A DNA stretch of 64,000 nt from Castanea sativa. Lineage: Eukaryota; Streptophyta; Magnoliopsida; Fagales; Fagaceae. This document shows, in pieces, positions 44,432 through 56,022 of the stretch. The position numbers and the translations under genes are program-made. The stretch is from assembly GCF_040712315.1 (NCBI RefSeq), contig NC_134013.1:45721501-45785500 (forward strand), given 5' to 3'. Position 1 is the first letter of the stretch. Each line of letters starts with the position of its first letter. The notes beneath the pieces were generated by a model. It was not told where the DNA came from and searched no databases. It was given only the letters and a program-made list of their open reading frames with translations.

Positions 44432-45510
44432 TGAAAGCTCGGATTTGTGTGAAAACACAAGAGCTTGTTTAGACCCCCAATTAAAAGTTATGGCTAGATT
44501 GCTTTTACTCTAACTTATCTAAGTGCGGAACAAGAGTAAATGAAGCGTAATAAACCGATAACTACTTTAGTGCATAAACATGAATAAAAAACAATAAAAG
44601 TAAATCACAAGAGTAAGGGAAGAGAGATGTAAAGAAAAAATAACACGGTGATGTGTTATTGAAGAGGAAACCGAAGAACTCGGCGAAAAACCTCTCCGCT
44701 GCCCTTTAAACGGTACATCAATCCACTAGACAATAAGTTGGGATGCAAGAATAGCAAGAGACCCTCCAAGCCTAATCTATCCAATGCACCTAAGCCCTCT
44801 AAGCTCCTACTCCAACGAGACTTATCGGAACCGTGTCTTGTCTAGCTTTCCGAATCCCGCAACATGCTCGATTGCATCCGCCAAGCCTCACTAGCTTCTT
44901 TTGGCAAATCCCCAAAGCTTCCCAAGCTCCAAAACACTCTCTACACTCTAAAAAGGTGTGGGGTGTGTTTGGGTACAAATCTCCTTTAAAGGTATGACAA
45001 TGGGAGAGGGAAGAAGAAGAGGCTAGAATGATTTTTCACTAAGAATGAGTAGCTCTCTTTCTAAAAGATGGGTGTGTGTGTTGTAGAAGACCTATCTAGG
45101 GTTTTTCTCTCTGAATGGCCTCTCATACTTTTGTGGGTAATGAGGGTAGTATATATAGTATGGGTGAAGGGTAAGAAAGTCACACTTAAAAATCCTCTTG
45201 GTAGAGAGTTTCACGAGTATCTAGCGGGAAGGCCTTACCCATGAGACACTCGCGAAATTGACATCTTGGCACGACTCTTCAACTTCCAACATGTGCTTCT
45301 CACGTGCCCTTTTCGCTGGATACTCTTCTCGTGAGTTAGTTGCGAATTTGCATTGATTCTTCATTTCATGCTCGATTTTTCACCAACTTAATACTAAACC
45401 CAATACAATAAAATCCCACAAAATACAAGGAACAAAATTAAAGCAAATACAACACTTTTTGTCATGGAATAAAGCCAACATAAAACATAGTTGTAAATCA
45501 CAACTTTACA
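44432..45510 (-). mobile_element. Solo LTR of the B group, minus orientation
   Basis: 1,079 bp, minus strand from TGTAAAGTTGTGATTTACAA (the same start as the B2 LTR) to GAGCTTTCA, with a perfect 5-bp duplication ATAAT (44427-44431, 45511-45515). It shares the accessory leader words and CGCGA-derived text (TCGCGA/TCACGAG forms at 45215-45345). No interior remains. Confidence 0.85.
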
Positions 45511-46164
45511 ATAATCTTTTAATGCACGGTACTAGAAATATTAATACTTTATAATTACACCTCAAGTTGGCCAGAAATATTTCTTTTAAAAAAGTTGGTA
45601 AGTAATTTCGTTAGTATTTTCATCTATAACACAAAATTTTAATATTGTTTAGCATATAATGAAAAAGATTCAATACAAAATTAAAATTTTATACCTATTA
45701 CTCTATAAATGAATTAAATTACCTTTAAATCCATATTACTAACCTTTTTTTCAAAATAAATCACTCTAAAAAATAGGTCGGGTATGAGTTGACCCGACTC
45801 AACCTGAAAGTTAAATGGGTTAGGTACAGGTCATCCCTTCTTTTGCTCTAGATCCTTAAATGTCAAGTCAAGTCGGGTATTTTCCACAGTGTTTGAATCA
45901 AGTTAACGAGTCCAAGTCCAATTTTGTTAGGTCTAGATAGATAACTTAGGTCATTGTCTAAGATCTTCCATTAAAGAAAGGCCCAAAAATTATTAGTTAA
46001 TATATAATTGGTTTTAACAAGGAAAAAGATTAGGTTAACTGCATTATCTTCTCCATCTCTAACATGATCCCAAAATTATGGGTGAATAGTAATCCAATGA
46101 TATTAAAGCCTAAATTGTTTCAAAAAAAATTATATATAAAAAAAAAATGCTGCCGTTAATCATC
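45511..46164. other. AT-rich spacer, no gene seen
   Basis: A GGGTATGAGTTGACCCGACTC stretch at about 45779 is a common plant repeat phrase; no boundaries. Confidence 0.5.
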
Positions 46165-46169
46165 AGTAT

Positions 46170-47269
46170 TGTAAGGTTGAAATTTATCAACCATTGTGTT
46201 GGCTTTATTCCGTGCCAATTTGCTTGTAATTCAGCACTTAGAAACCCTGTATTTAGGTGGGATTCATGTAAGGGTAGTGTGTGAGAGAGTGTGAAGAAAT
46301 GCTCAAGAATGTGCAGCAAAGCAGGGACTCGTGGCTGGATCTTGTGGGTGGCTCGCAACTTGCAAGCCGCCAGATGATGCACACGAGTGAAGCGAGCTGA
46401 GAAGGTGAACAGGCACGCCAACTGTAGCACTATAGGACAAAATGTCCAGTCTGACCATTCTGTTTTCTCGCGACTTGAACTCGCGACTCAATTCAGTTGC
46501 GAGGCCAAGCTGCCAGCTAGCCCTGTTTGGGAAAATCTGACTATTTGCATTCCTTTCTCACCTCAGTATAAATACCCCTTATACCCACGAAATGTAGAGA
46601 GCTTCTAGAGAGAATTTTGAGAGAGATACCCTAGAGAAAAACAAGATTGACTCATCCACAATCTTCATAGAGACTCTTCAAATTCCTTTACTCTCTTCCT
46701 TTCCATTGTTATATCGTTAAGAGGTACATTACCAAAACCTTTCTTTCACCATACCCATTTTTGTGAGAAGGCTGTTTGGTGCTTTGGGAAGCAGTTAAGA
46801 AGGGACCAATTTCATATTGGTTGATGCTATGGGTTGTAGCGAAATCCGGTAATCTAAAGAAGAAATAGGTTCGGTGCAACCTCGTTGGAGTAGGAGCTTG
46901 GAGGGCTTAGGTACACTGGGTAGATTAGGCTTGGAGGGTCTTCTATTGTCCATGTATCCCAACTACATTCTTTAGTAGATTATTGACTGCTTGGAGGGTG
47001 GCGGTGAGGTTTTACGCCGAGGACTTCGGTTTCCTCTTCGATAACACATCGCTGTGTTGTCCTTGTGTTTGCATCTCTCTTCCCTTAATCTTTGCCATTT
47101 AATTTCTGTTGTGGATGTGATTTTATTTGGTTTAGATTGTGTTATCAATTCTGTTTTAGCTTATCTACATTTTCCGCACGTACATTGTTTGTTTATAAGC
47201 TTGAATTGGTAATTTGTATTTTGGGGGTCTAAACGTTCAAGGGTGTTTTTACACGTTTTTGAAATTTCA
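46170..47269 (+). repeat. Element B3 5' LTR
   Basis: TGTAAGGTTGAAATTTATC to TTTTTGAAATTTCA. TATA box CTCAGTATAAATACCCC at about 46561 with the probable RNA start near 46590. Iterated words TCGCGACT/ACTCGCGAC lie at 46325-46505. Confidence 0.9.
46561..46577 (+). promoter_or_regulatory. TATA box in the B3 5' LTR
   Basis: CTCAGTATAAATACCCC is a near-consensus TATA element, conserved in the 3' LTR at about 56413. Transcripts would start about 30 bp downstream and include the primer site and gag. Confidence 0.6.
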
Positions 47270-47271
47270 AT

Positions 47272-47289
47272 TGGTATCAGAGCGGGTGC
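47272..47289 (+). promoter_or_regulatory. Element B3 primer-binding site
   Basis: TGGTATCAGAGCGGGTGC, tRNA-Met type, 2 bp after the 5' LTR. Confidence 0.9.
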
Positions 47290-47338
47290 ACTCGTTGTTG
47301 ATTAAACACCTTAGTGCGATCCTTGACCCCATATTGAG

Positions 47339-49309
47339 ATGGACCGGTCTCAATCTTTGAATGCTCCACCATATATTGATGGTAGCAGTTATGCCTTTTG
47401 GAAGGTGCGAATGAGAGCATTTTTATGTTCTATAGATGAATATATTTGGGATGCAGTTGATGTCGAATGGACTAGACCGGAGGCAGCCAAATCCACATGG
47501 GATAAGGCAGCCCTCACGGCGTCTAATGCTAACAGCAAAGCACTTAACGCTATTTTTTGTGGTGTATCTCCAGATGAGTTCCATAGGATATCTCACATAA
47601 CCATTGCCAAGGAGGCATGGCAGATATTGGAGACCACGTACAAGGGAACAAAGAAAGTTAAGGACACCAAGTTGCAGATGCTGACCACTCGGTTTGAGGA
47701 GCTGAAAATGAGTGAGGATGAGTCCTTTGACTCTTTCTATAGTAAGCTGAATGAAGTGGTCATCGGCCAGTTTAACTTGGGAGAGAAAATGGAGGACTCG
47801 AAAGTTGTTCAAAAAATTCTTCGTTCATTACTAGAGAGCTTTCGTGCAAAGGTGACTGCAATAGAAGAGAGCAAGGACCTAGATGAAATCAAAGTCCAAG
47901 AACTGATTGGCTCTCTCCAAACATATGAACTCTCATTGCCAAATCAAAGAAAGAGTAAATCACTTGCTCTTAAGACGATAAATGAAAGGGCAGAGGCACA
48001 CAACTCATCGGATGAGGACGTAGTCGAAAAGGATGTAGCTTATCTGGCAAAGAATTTCTGAAAATTCCTGAAATTCAAGAACAGTGGGAAGTTTGATAAT
48101 AAAGGGAAATCCACAAATTCTGGAAAGGAGAAAAAAGACTTCAAAAGTAGAGATAGGAAGGAGTCTCAACCTACCCAAGGAGTCACTTGTTTTGAATGTA
48201 ATGGGCATGGCCATTTCAAAAAAGAATGTCCTAATTATTTGAGATCAAAAGGGAAGGTTTATGCCACAACTCTCAGTGACTCTGATTCTTCTACCTCTGA
48301 TTTTGAGGATAGCTGTGATGAAGAAGGGAATTTCTTAGCATTCATGACTATTTCTCATGTTGAGTCTTCGGAGGACTTGAATATGCTTATGCAAGAACTT
48401 GGGGAGCATAGTGATGAGGAATCCATGTGTATTGTAGAAGAATCGGATGCTAAAGAAGATGAAGATACAACTGGTCTTTGAGAGAACTATAATTTACTCC
48501 TTGAGAAGTTGAGAGAGTATGCAAGGGTGGCCAAGGCGGCTGTAAAGAAGATGAAGAGAGCAGAGGAGGGATATCGTAGTCTCCTAGTGAGATACAAAGA
48601 GGCCAAGTGTGAGATTGAGATGCTAAATGGCGAACTAACCGAAGCTTACACCAAAGTGAGATTCCTTGGGCTTGAGGTGGTTCAAGCAAATGCCAAAATA
48701 GAGTATATCCACAAAGAAGCTCAATGATGTCCTTTCCTCTCAAAATACTTTTTCTGACAAAACCGGATTAGGATACACCGAAGAAAGTAGCTCAACTGTG
48801 AATACCTCCAAAGAAGTGAAGTTTGTGAAGGCCAAAGAACTAGCTGTAGTTGCCCCTACTGTGGAGAAGGCAAGGTTGAGAAGAAGAAGAATGTGGCTGA
48901 CCAGCAGGTGTTGAACAAGTCCCATAATCAATCTGTGGTTAGGTCTGAAGTCAGAGCAAAATCCCTTCCACGATCGTAAAGAGGTCCAAGAACGAACCAT
49001 GTATGTCATCACTGCAGACTTCAAGGGCACACTCGACCAAATTGTCATAAGTTGAGAGCATTGAGGAATGCTAGTAATCAAAGGTCAGGAGGACCAAGAA
49101 ATGACAAGAGAATTTGGGCTGTTGAAACATCAAGAGGCCGAAATGGTGATCCCAGAATGATAGATGTGATGAAGATGATTGGCGCATTCATCAACTGCTT
49201 GGAAAGCATCACAAGAAGGTTTGAAAGTCCTAACTCTCGTACCCAATCCTATATGGATATCACCCCAAACGCACGTGACGTGTGGGTGAAAAATGGTACT
49301 CATGCATAA
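47339..49309 (+). pseudogene. Element B3 gag (UBN2-type, two zinc knuckles), few lesions
   Basis: ATG 47339 opens MDRSQSLNAPPYIDGSSYAF. Residues 1-205 are a UBN2-type gag with ITIAKEAWQILETTYKGT, LQMLTTRFEELKMSEDESFD and KVTAIEESKDLDEIKVQELI. A TGA at 48059 replaces the CGA kept in B2 (NFRKF). After it come CFECNGHGHFKKEC (intact CCHC), an acidic region, a TGA at 48479, a coiled coil (48500-48725), a frameshift near 48727 and CHHCRLQGHTRPNC (intact CCHC, about 49005-49045). The last open part ends DVWVKNGTHA-TAA at 49309. Full Sirevirus polyproteins carry on into pol after this VWV motif. Few lesions suggest recent loss of function. Confidence 0.8.
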
Positions 49310-50344
49310 GCATTACAACATGTCCATGCATTAATTCTTCCTATATTGTATGAATATGTTTGATTGTATGATTGTTGGTGGTTTGTTTATTTTCACCTTA
49401 AATGTTTTTACATTATTTTCTTGATCAATCTTTTCTTTTCTTTTTTTGTGTCAAAAATCCAAAACACATAAAAAGTAGAAAATCCTAAAAGTTTGATCGT
49501 CTTTGTTTGAGTTTTGCCTCAAAACATGTTTTGCCTTGTACCTTTGTACTAATGGCCTTGTGCATCTATGAACATGGCTAGTTCCCTATGCACTCATATC
49601 ATTGTGGGAAAAATCCTGCCATCTATGTGACTATTGTAAATAGATCTTCGACCTTGTCATGAATGATTAGTGAATGGTTTTGTGGATCTTGAGACATGCA
49701 TAAACTTGTGCTTATATATCTTCCCACTCTTCTATTTATTGTTTTTGCTTAAAAGAGCTCACCAAATGTAAATCTCCAAATGAAAAGAGATATTGAGCTG
49801 CAAAAGCCTGTCGCACATACTAGTATTTGACTAGGAAAAAGGGAAAGCGACCTTTATAGGGTTTATGATGCCCAAAAAGCCAAAGGCTACCTCACAAATT
49901 GAAATATCAAAATTTTTGGCATCAATCTCACAATGAGATGTACTGATTCAAAAAGATCTAATGATATGATGTATATGGAGCCAAATGAAAAGCTTCATTT
50001 TTATGCTATCAAGTGTTGTAGGAGGTCATATATGCTTATTTCTATAATTGAGATGGGTCACATTATCTAGTATTTATTGTGTATGCCTTGGTTGAATTGA
50101 TCATTGAAGCTTCACATTAGACTAAGGACTATCTCACTTTTGATTTCCACACACATCATACAAGCATATGATCAATGAATGCTATATTCATTTGTGTGAT
50201 TGTACCTGGATGAATGTGTTTTCACATGCTCAATCTTTGTTGATCAAATACAAAAAGATTTTTGAGTTTTTAAGTTGTGTTTGGAAAGTATTTTGTTCTT
50301 TCAAAAATGTCAAAAATTTCAAAAACTATGTTGTTCTGTTTTGG
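49310..50344 (+). other. Element B3 spacer between gag and the CGCGA array
   Basis: No pol remnant found. Text parallels the same spacer in B1 and B2 (TTTTGCCTTGTACCTTTGTA, AATGATTAGTGAATGG). The 50168-50398 frame is featureless. Confidence 0.6.
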
Positions 50345-52085
50345 TGGCTCAGTCACAGGTTGATCCAGTCGCATGCCCCAGTCGCGAAAAATACTTAGAT
50401 TATTTTTGAAAAAGTTTGGGTCTTTATGCCTTTCGTGGCTCACTGTGGCGACTTGTTCGTGGGTGGAAGGTCTAATCGCGAGGGTACACAAAAATTTTCG
50501 CAGCTGGAGGAAAAATTCTGGTTTTGCATCTCATGCAAAACCCACAGCGGAAGCAACGAACTAGGATCTATTTCATTCATGATTGATAACGTGCACAATG
50601 TAAATTTCAGAATTTAAGAACAAGATAGCGTATTTTGGTGTGGAGAAATTCAAAACAAAGATTAGAAGCACTTGGGAACACTTTTAATCTTCACTCCAAT
50701 TCCACTTTACGCCCAAGATGTGTGGTCTCTCAATCAGTTTTCAAGGGAGAATGAAAGTGTGTCTCACACTCTCTCACACACCGTTTCTTTTTCTTTTCTA
50801 ATCTCTTCTAATAAAAATTATGTATATTTCTCCCTTTATCACTAACTGATTATCTAATTGGGCTGGCCTATTGGGTCTTTCCAATTGGGCTTTAGTGTGT
50901 GGCTTGGAGTGAGACCAAAAGGGATCAATAAGACACTAGCTCCAATGGGCCTTGGGCTTTTCCGTCAACTCTTGACAAGTCCAAAGTTACCATTAATTAT
51001 ATTTAATACCACTATATAAATATAATTGCACTCTAGGCCTTATTAATAAATTATATCCCAAGACTTTATTATACACGTAACCCCTTCATAAAATATTCGT
51101 AGTAAAACAAAGTCATAAATGTAGACTGCCACTTTGTAAATTACTACATCTTATCCTTGAGTACCCGGTTTAATTCTTTAAAGTTATTCATTATATATTT
51201 ATGAAATCCAATTTCATAAATATATACTTTAGTAATTTCTTACTAAAGTGGTTAGGCCTAACTCTCTGAATAATTGAAACCATTAAACTTATCTCAAGGG
51301 AATATTTTATATCTCCATTAAGAGACTATGAATTCCATCTTGAGAATATATGTTCCATCAACACTAAATGTGGCTGCCCAACATACTGAGGTTTTGACCG
51401 TCACTTCAGATCTCACTCCTGATATATCAAAGCAACCTACACTTCATGATCAGGTCCATTATTCTCTCAGGATTAAGAGTTCATGCAAATAGAAGTCGTG
51501 AGATTTATTATTCATTTGACAGTCATTAGGAGAATAATAAATCTCACAGCGGTCCTGTTCAATATGTCTTAACTCTTAAAACATATCAACATATCAACTA
51601 GAAGTCTCCACTTCCATGATCAAGACAAATCATCTTTAGTTGACACGTTATAGTCTTCACAGATGAAATGCCCAATTTCATCACCGACTACGAACTATAA
51701 ATTCTGAGTTTACAAAGAATTTGTGATTTACATCTTCTGTGACTTTTCACATAAATCACATACAATGCATCTCATGGACTATATGAAAATGTCCCATATT
51801 CATGTTACCATTATTTTAGATAATAATAAAATAACTTTATCAATTACAATATTAAGTCATACATCATGTCATACATAATGTCATACATAATATCATACAT
51901 AGCATCATACAATAGGATTTAAGGGTACTAATCCTAACAGCAGCTTACCTCGCGACTTTCGCGCGGGTAGAACTTCCAGTCGCAAAAAACACTTAAACAA
52001 AATTTTCAAAATGTTCGTTTTAAGTGCTCTGGCGACTCGGTCTGGCGACTTGCACGCGACTTGACTCAGTCGCAAAAAACGTGTG
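50345..52085 (+). repeat. Iterated CGCGA / AGTCGCGA array in B3, split by a solo LTR
   Basis: Array words (CAGTCGCGAAAAAT, AATCGCGAGG, CTCGCGACTTTCGCGCGGG, CAGTCGCAAAAAAC) lie at 50345-50504 and resume at 51945-52085. The insertion 50505-51939 sits in the middle, at a GCAGC target. Confidence 0.6.
50505..51939 (-). mobile_element. Copia solo LTR (copy 3, minus)
   Basis: Minus strand from TGTTAGGATTAGTACCC to the end TGGAGGAAAAATTCTGG (plus text). Perfect GCAGC duplication (50500-50504, 51940-51944). It is very similar to copy 4. Confidence 0.85.
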
Positions 52086-52959
52086 TTTTGCGTTTTATAT
52101 TAAGTTTTTTTAAGTTCTTTTTTTTTTTTTTTTAAGTTTTTCCTTCGAACTTCTGTGACTGTTCATTGTCTTCTTTTTTTACACCTCTCTCAAACTCACC
52201 GTGTTTGTCCTTTAAACCACCATTGTTCTTCATCATCTCATCTTCAATCCTCAAGAAAAAGGTATGAGTTTTCTTATTTCCTCTAAGAATTTCTTGTTTA
52301 TAGCCCTATTTTCTTGGATTTATGTGGTGTTGCTAAGATGTGTGGCATTTGGTGTTTCGGTGTTGGGTTGAGTTCTTGAGTGTCTAGTTTTGGTGTTTGG
52401 GTTTGTTTGATCTAGTTTTTTATGATGCTCGTTATGGGTGTTATCTTACTCTAGTTTCTTTGATTGAGTTTGTTGTGTTTATATTGCTTTTATGCATCTC
52501 ATACCCATCATGCTATATCATATTTTTTTTGGGTTTATAATGTTTTACTCTGGTGTGTGAGTAGGGGTGGTTTATTTTGCTTGTTTGGGTTATATTATAT
52601 TGAATTTTTGCTATCTTGTGTATTTCTTCTACCCTGTGGATTCTGTCTAATTTGTGCCTTATTATGGTCCACACTGTTTCATCGCATGTGCTTATTCCTA
52701 AATGTGGTCTGTGCCTGAGTTTGAATCTTCTTGTGTTCTTGTTTTGAGTGTTTGTGACCACTGTCAGAATGTGCTCTGCAGTGGTTCTGTTGATAGGATG
52801 CTATATCCTTTCCTTTTTGTTTATATTGTCATGCCTTTAATATCTGTCTCTCAACTGAGTTTATTGGTATGCTCTTTTCTGTTATACTAACCATGTTTCT
52901 AATGGTTGTTTTGCCATCTATTGTGCTGTGTTTTGTGGTCTTTTCTGCTATGTTTGTAG
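52086..52959 (+). other. Element B3 leader before ORF2
   Basis: T-rich, no credible frame. A CTCATCTTCAATCCTCAAGA stretch precedes AAAAAGGTATGAG at about 52257, a donor-like site, and TTTGTAG abuts the ORF2 ATG as an acceptor-like site; the same TTTTTGTAG|ATG layout occurs in B2 at 38740. An intron or spliced subgenomic RNA for ORF2 is possible. Confidence 0.4.
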
Positions 52960-55228
52960 ATGACACCTACCAAGAAGAGAACTACTACCAAAAAGGGTGA
53001 TAAAAGACTGAAGATGGACAACACCAAGTTTAGATCAACTCAACACTTTGAGAGATACAAAGACTTCTTCATAAAGGCTCCCATCATTCAGGAAAGATTT
53101 ATAGATTGGTAGATTTGAAGGACACTTTCATTCCAAAATGTTTTAAGGGCAGAGGATGGGATAAGCTGCTGAGTGACTTACCTATGGTGTGTGAGCCTTT
53201 TATCAGAGAATTTTATGCAAATGCTGTATTGAGAGAAGATGAGTTGAATTGTTGGATAAGAGGAAAGGAATTCTCGATAGTAGTAGGTGATATAGATGAG
53301 GTGCTGGGTCTTGAAGAATTAGATGAAGGAAAAATTATGGTTTTGCATCTCATACAAAACACATAGCGGAAGCAACAAACAAGGATCTATTTCATTCATG
53401 ATTGATAACGTGCATTATGTAAATTTCAGAATTTAAGAACAAGATAGTGTACCTTGGTGTGGCGAAATTCAAAACAAAGATTAGAAGCACTTGGGAACAC
53501 TTTTAATCTTCACTCCAATTCCACTTTACGCCCAAGATGTGTGGTCTCTCAATCAGTTTTCAAGGGAGAATGAAAGTGTGACTCACACTCTCTCACACAC
53601 CGTTTCTAATTTCACTAATAAAAAATTATGTATGTTTCTCCCTTTATAACTAACTGATTATCTAATTGGGCTGGCCTATTGGGCTTTTCCAATTGGCTTT
53701 TAGTGTGTGGCTTAGAGTGGGACCAAAAGGGACCAATAAGACACTAGCTCCAATGGGCCTTGGGCTTTTCCGTCAACTCTTGACAAGTCCAAAGTTACCA
53801 TTAATTATATTTAATACCACTATATAAATATAATTGCACTCTAGGCCTTATTAATAAATTATATCCCAAGACTTTATAATTGAAACCATTAAACTTATCT
53901 CAAGGGAATATTTTATATCTCCATTAAGAGACTATGAATTCCATCTTGAGAATATATGTTCCATCAACACTAAATGTGGCTGCCCAACATACTGAGGTTT
54001 TGACCGTCACTTCAGATCTCACTCCTGATATATCAAAGCAACCTACACTTCATGATCAGGTCCATTATTCTCTCAGGATTAAGAGTTCATGCAAATAGAA
54101 GTCGTGAGATTTATTATTCATTTGACAGTCGTTAGAAGAATAATAAATCTTACAGCGGTCCTGTTCAATATGTCTTAATTCTTAAAACATATCAACATAT
54201 CAACTAGAAGTCTCTACTTCCATGATCAAGACAAATCATCTTAGTTGATACGTTATAGTCTTCGTAGATGAAATGCCCAATTTCATCACTAACTACGAAC
54301 TATAAATTCTGAGTTTACAAAGAACTTGTGATTTACATCTTCTGTGACTTTTCACATAAATCACATACAATGCATCTCATGGACTATATGATAATGTCCC
54401 ATATTCATGTTACCATTATTTTAGATAATAATAAAATAACTTTATCAATCACAATATTAAGTCATACATCATGTCATACATAATATCATACATAGCATCA
54501 TACAATAGGATTTAAGGGCACTAATCCTAACATTAGAGGACCATGACTTCACTAACTTCAAGGACAGGATGATATCCATAGAGACTATTCAATCTCGCAT
54601 TGATGGATCACGAGAGAGGAGATGCCTCAACACTACTTTCTTCCCTGCTTACATGAGGTGTCTAACCACCATCATGATGTTCAATTTGTACTCTATTACG
54701 AAGCTGACTACAATCAATAATGCCAGAGCTATATTTCTCATGGAGCTTAAGGAAAACACCTTCATAAACATTAGCTCTCACATCTTTGACACCATTGTGG
54801 ATGAAACTAGAACAACCTCTAGGGCCAAGCTGATTTTTCCCAGCCTTCTTATGAGGATTTTTAGACTGAAAGATGTTCCCATCCCTCCAGATGTCAGTCT
54901 CATGTCTGTATCGTCAGCCATTAACACACTGACCATCACAAGGATACAAGTTCGTCTCCCAGGTGATGAAGAGGAAGGTGAACAAGTCGAAGGTGAACCC
55001 ATGGACACTAAGACAGAGGCTACAGGACAAGCTTCGAGCTCAAGAGGTCGTGGCAAGAGGAGTAGAGCTTCATCTTCATCAGTTGTATGTTTAGATGCAT
55101 TCCAGATTATCTTAGAGAGGACTGATGGGCTCAAAGATGTCCAGAATGAACAATCTGATAGGCTGATTGCACTTCAAGATCAGATGAACATTCTCTCGGC
55201 AAAGTTTGATAGCTTCTCCTCTCAGTAG
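52960..55228 (+). pseudogene. Element B3 ORF2 (putative plant transposon protein), split by a solo LTR
   Basis: Exclude the insertion (53324-54532) and one TTAGA copy and the frame spans 352 codons with a single missing base near 53107 and no stop. N-terminus is basic (MTPTKKRTTTKKGDKR), then KFRSTQHFERYKDFFIKAP, VCEPFIREFYANAVLREDE, WIRGKEFSIVVGDIDEVLGL, and after the insert LEDHDFTNFKDRM, SRERRCLNTTFFPAYMRCLT, MMFNLYSITKLTTINNARAI and SLLMRIFRLKDVPIPPDVSL. The C-terminus is acidic, then SSRGRGKRSRASSSS, then a helix. It resembles the domain Pfam calls putative plant transposon protein. No catalytic motif is evident; role unknown. Confidence 0.75.
53324..54532 (-). mobile_element. Copia solo LTR (copy 4, minus), internally deleted
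   Basis: Perfect TTAGA duplication (53319-53323, 54533-54537). It matches copy 3 closely but lacks about 225 bp: ACTTTATA at 53876 jumps to ATTGAAACC, skipping the part of copy 3 at about 51070-51290. Confidence 0.85.
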
Positions 55229-56010
55229 TAACCCTTTGGCCATTCCTGTCAAAAAGGGGGAGGATTTTTTGAAGAGGGCAGCTCTTGAGGGGGAGTGTCA
55301 ATTTAAGGGGGAGCTCATTGAAATAAAAAAAACAATTTGTGTTTAGGATATTTTATGGGTTTGCCTAATACTCTTTTAAATTTGTTTTGGTTTAAACTCA
55401 AGGATGTTTTATATTTAAGATATTGTTATGTTTTGTTAATCTGTACCCATGTTGCTTTTGTAAGCTGTTAGGGTTTGATCTGTAGGCTTTTATGGTTTGT
55501 ACCATGCTTAGGCAGCCTTTATGCGTTTGTACCTTTGCTTTGTAGCTTTTGTACTTATTGATTTGCTATGCACTGCTTTAAGTACGTCACTCTTGTGCCC
55601 TAGTAGGATCTTGTTCCTAGATGCACATACTTCTTGTATTATGCATTGGTTGAGTGTTGGACATGCAAATGATTCTTTGCATTTAAGCTTAATAGCTTGC
55701 ATGTCTGGATGTTCATTCCAAGTGTGAATCAGCATTGTGGTCACTACTTTATAGTGATTGCGTGGATGGTCAAGCTTTGGTTTATTACTTTACTCCATTT
55801 TGCTTGATCGCATTGTGCTTGTCTCATATGCATTACAAGTTTTTCTACATGCGATGATCATATTATGTTATTGTGTTTCAGGAGACACTTGTTCTTATGA
55901 TTCAAGAGCTTCACGGATTCTAGAGTTAGGTGTGAGTGAGTTTTGTTCAACTGTTCCCAACTCACATGTTAAGTCTAGAGTTTGTTTTAGGGTTTTGTCA
56001 CGGAATAGCC
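55229..56010 (+). other. Element B3 3' interior with extra polypurine tracts
   Basis: AAAAAGGGGGAGGA at about 55249, TTGAGGGGGAGTG at about 55286 and AAGGGGGAGCTC at about 55305, spaced 20-40 bp apart, mirror those of A, B1 and B2. Remaining text is T-rich with no frame of interest. Confidence 0.65.
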
Positions 56011-56022
56011 AAAGGGGGAGAT
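56011..56022 (+). promoter_or_regulatory. Element B3 polypurine tract
   Basis: AAAGGGGGAGAT abuts the 3' LTR start TGTAAGG. Confidence 0.85.

Noticed and set aside
47423..47812. Antisense 129-codon frame
   Set aside because: Shadow of the B3 gag frame on the opposite strand.
54778..55134. Antisense 118-codon frame
   Set aside because: Shadow of B3 ORF2.
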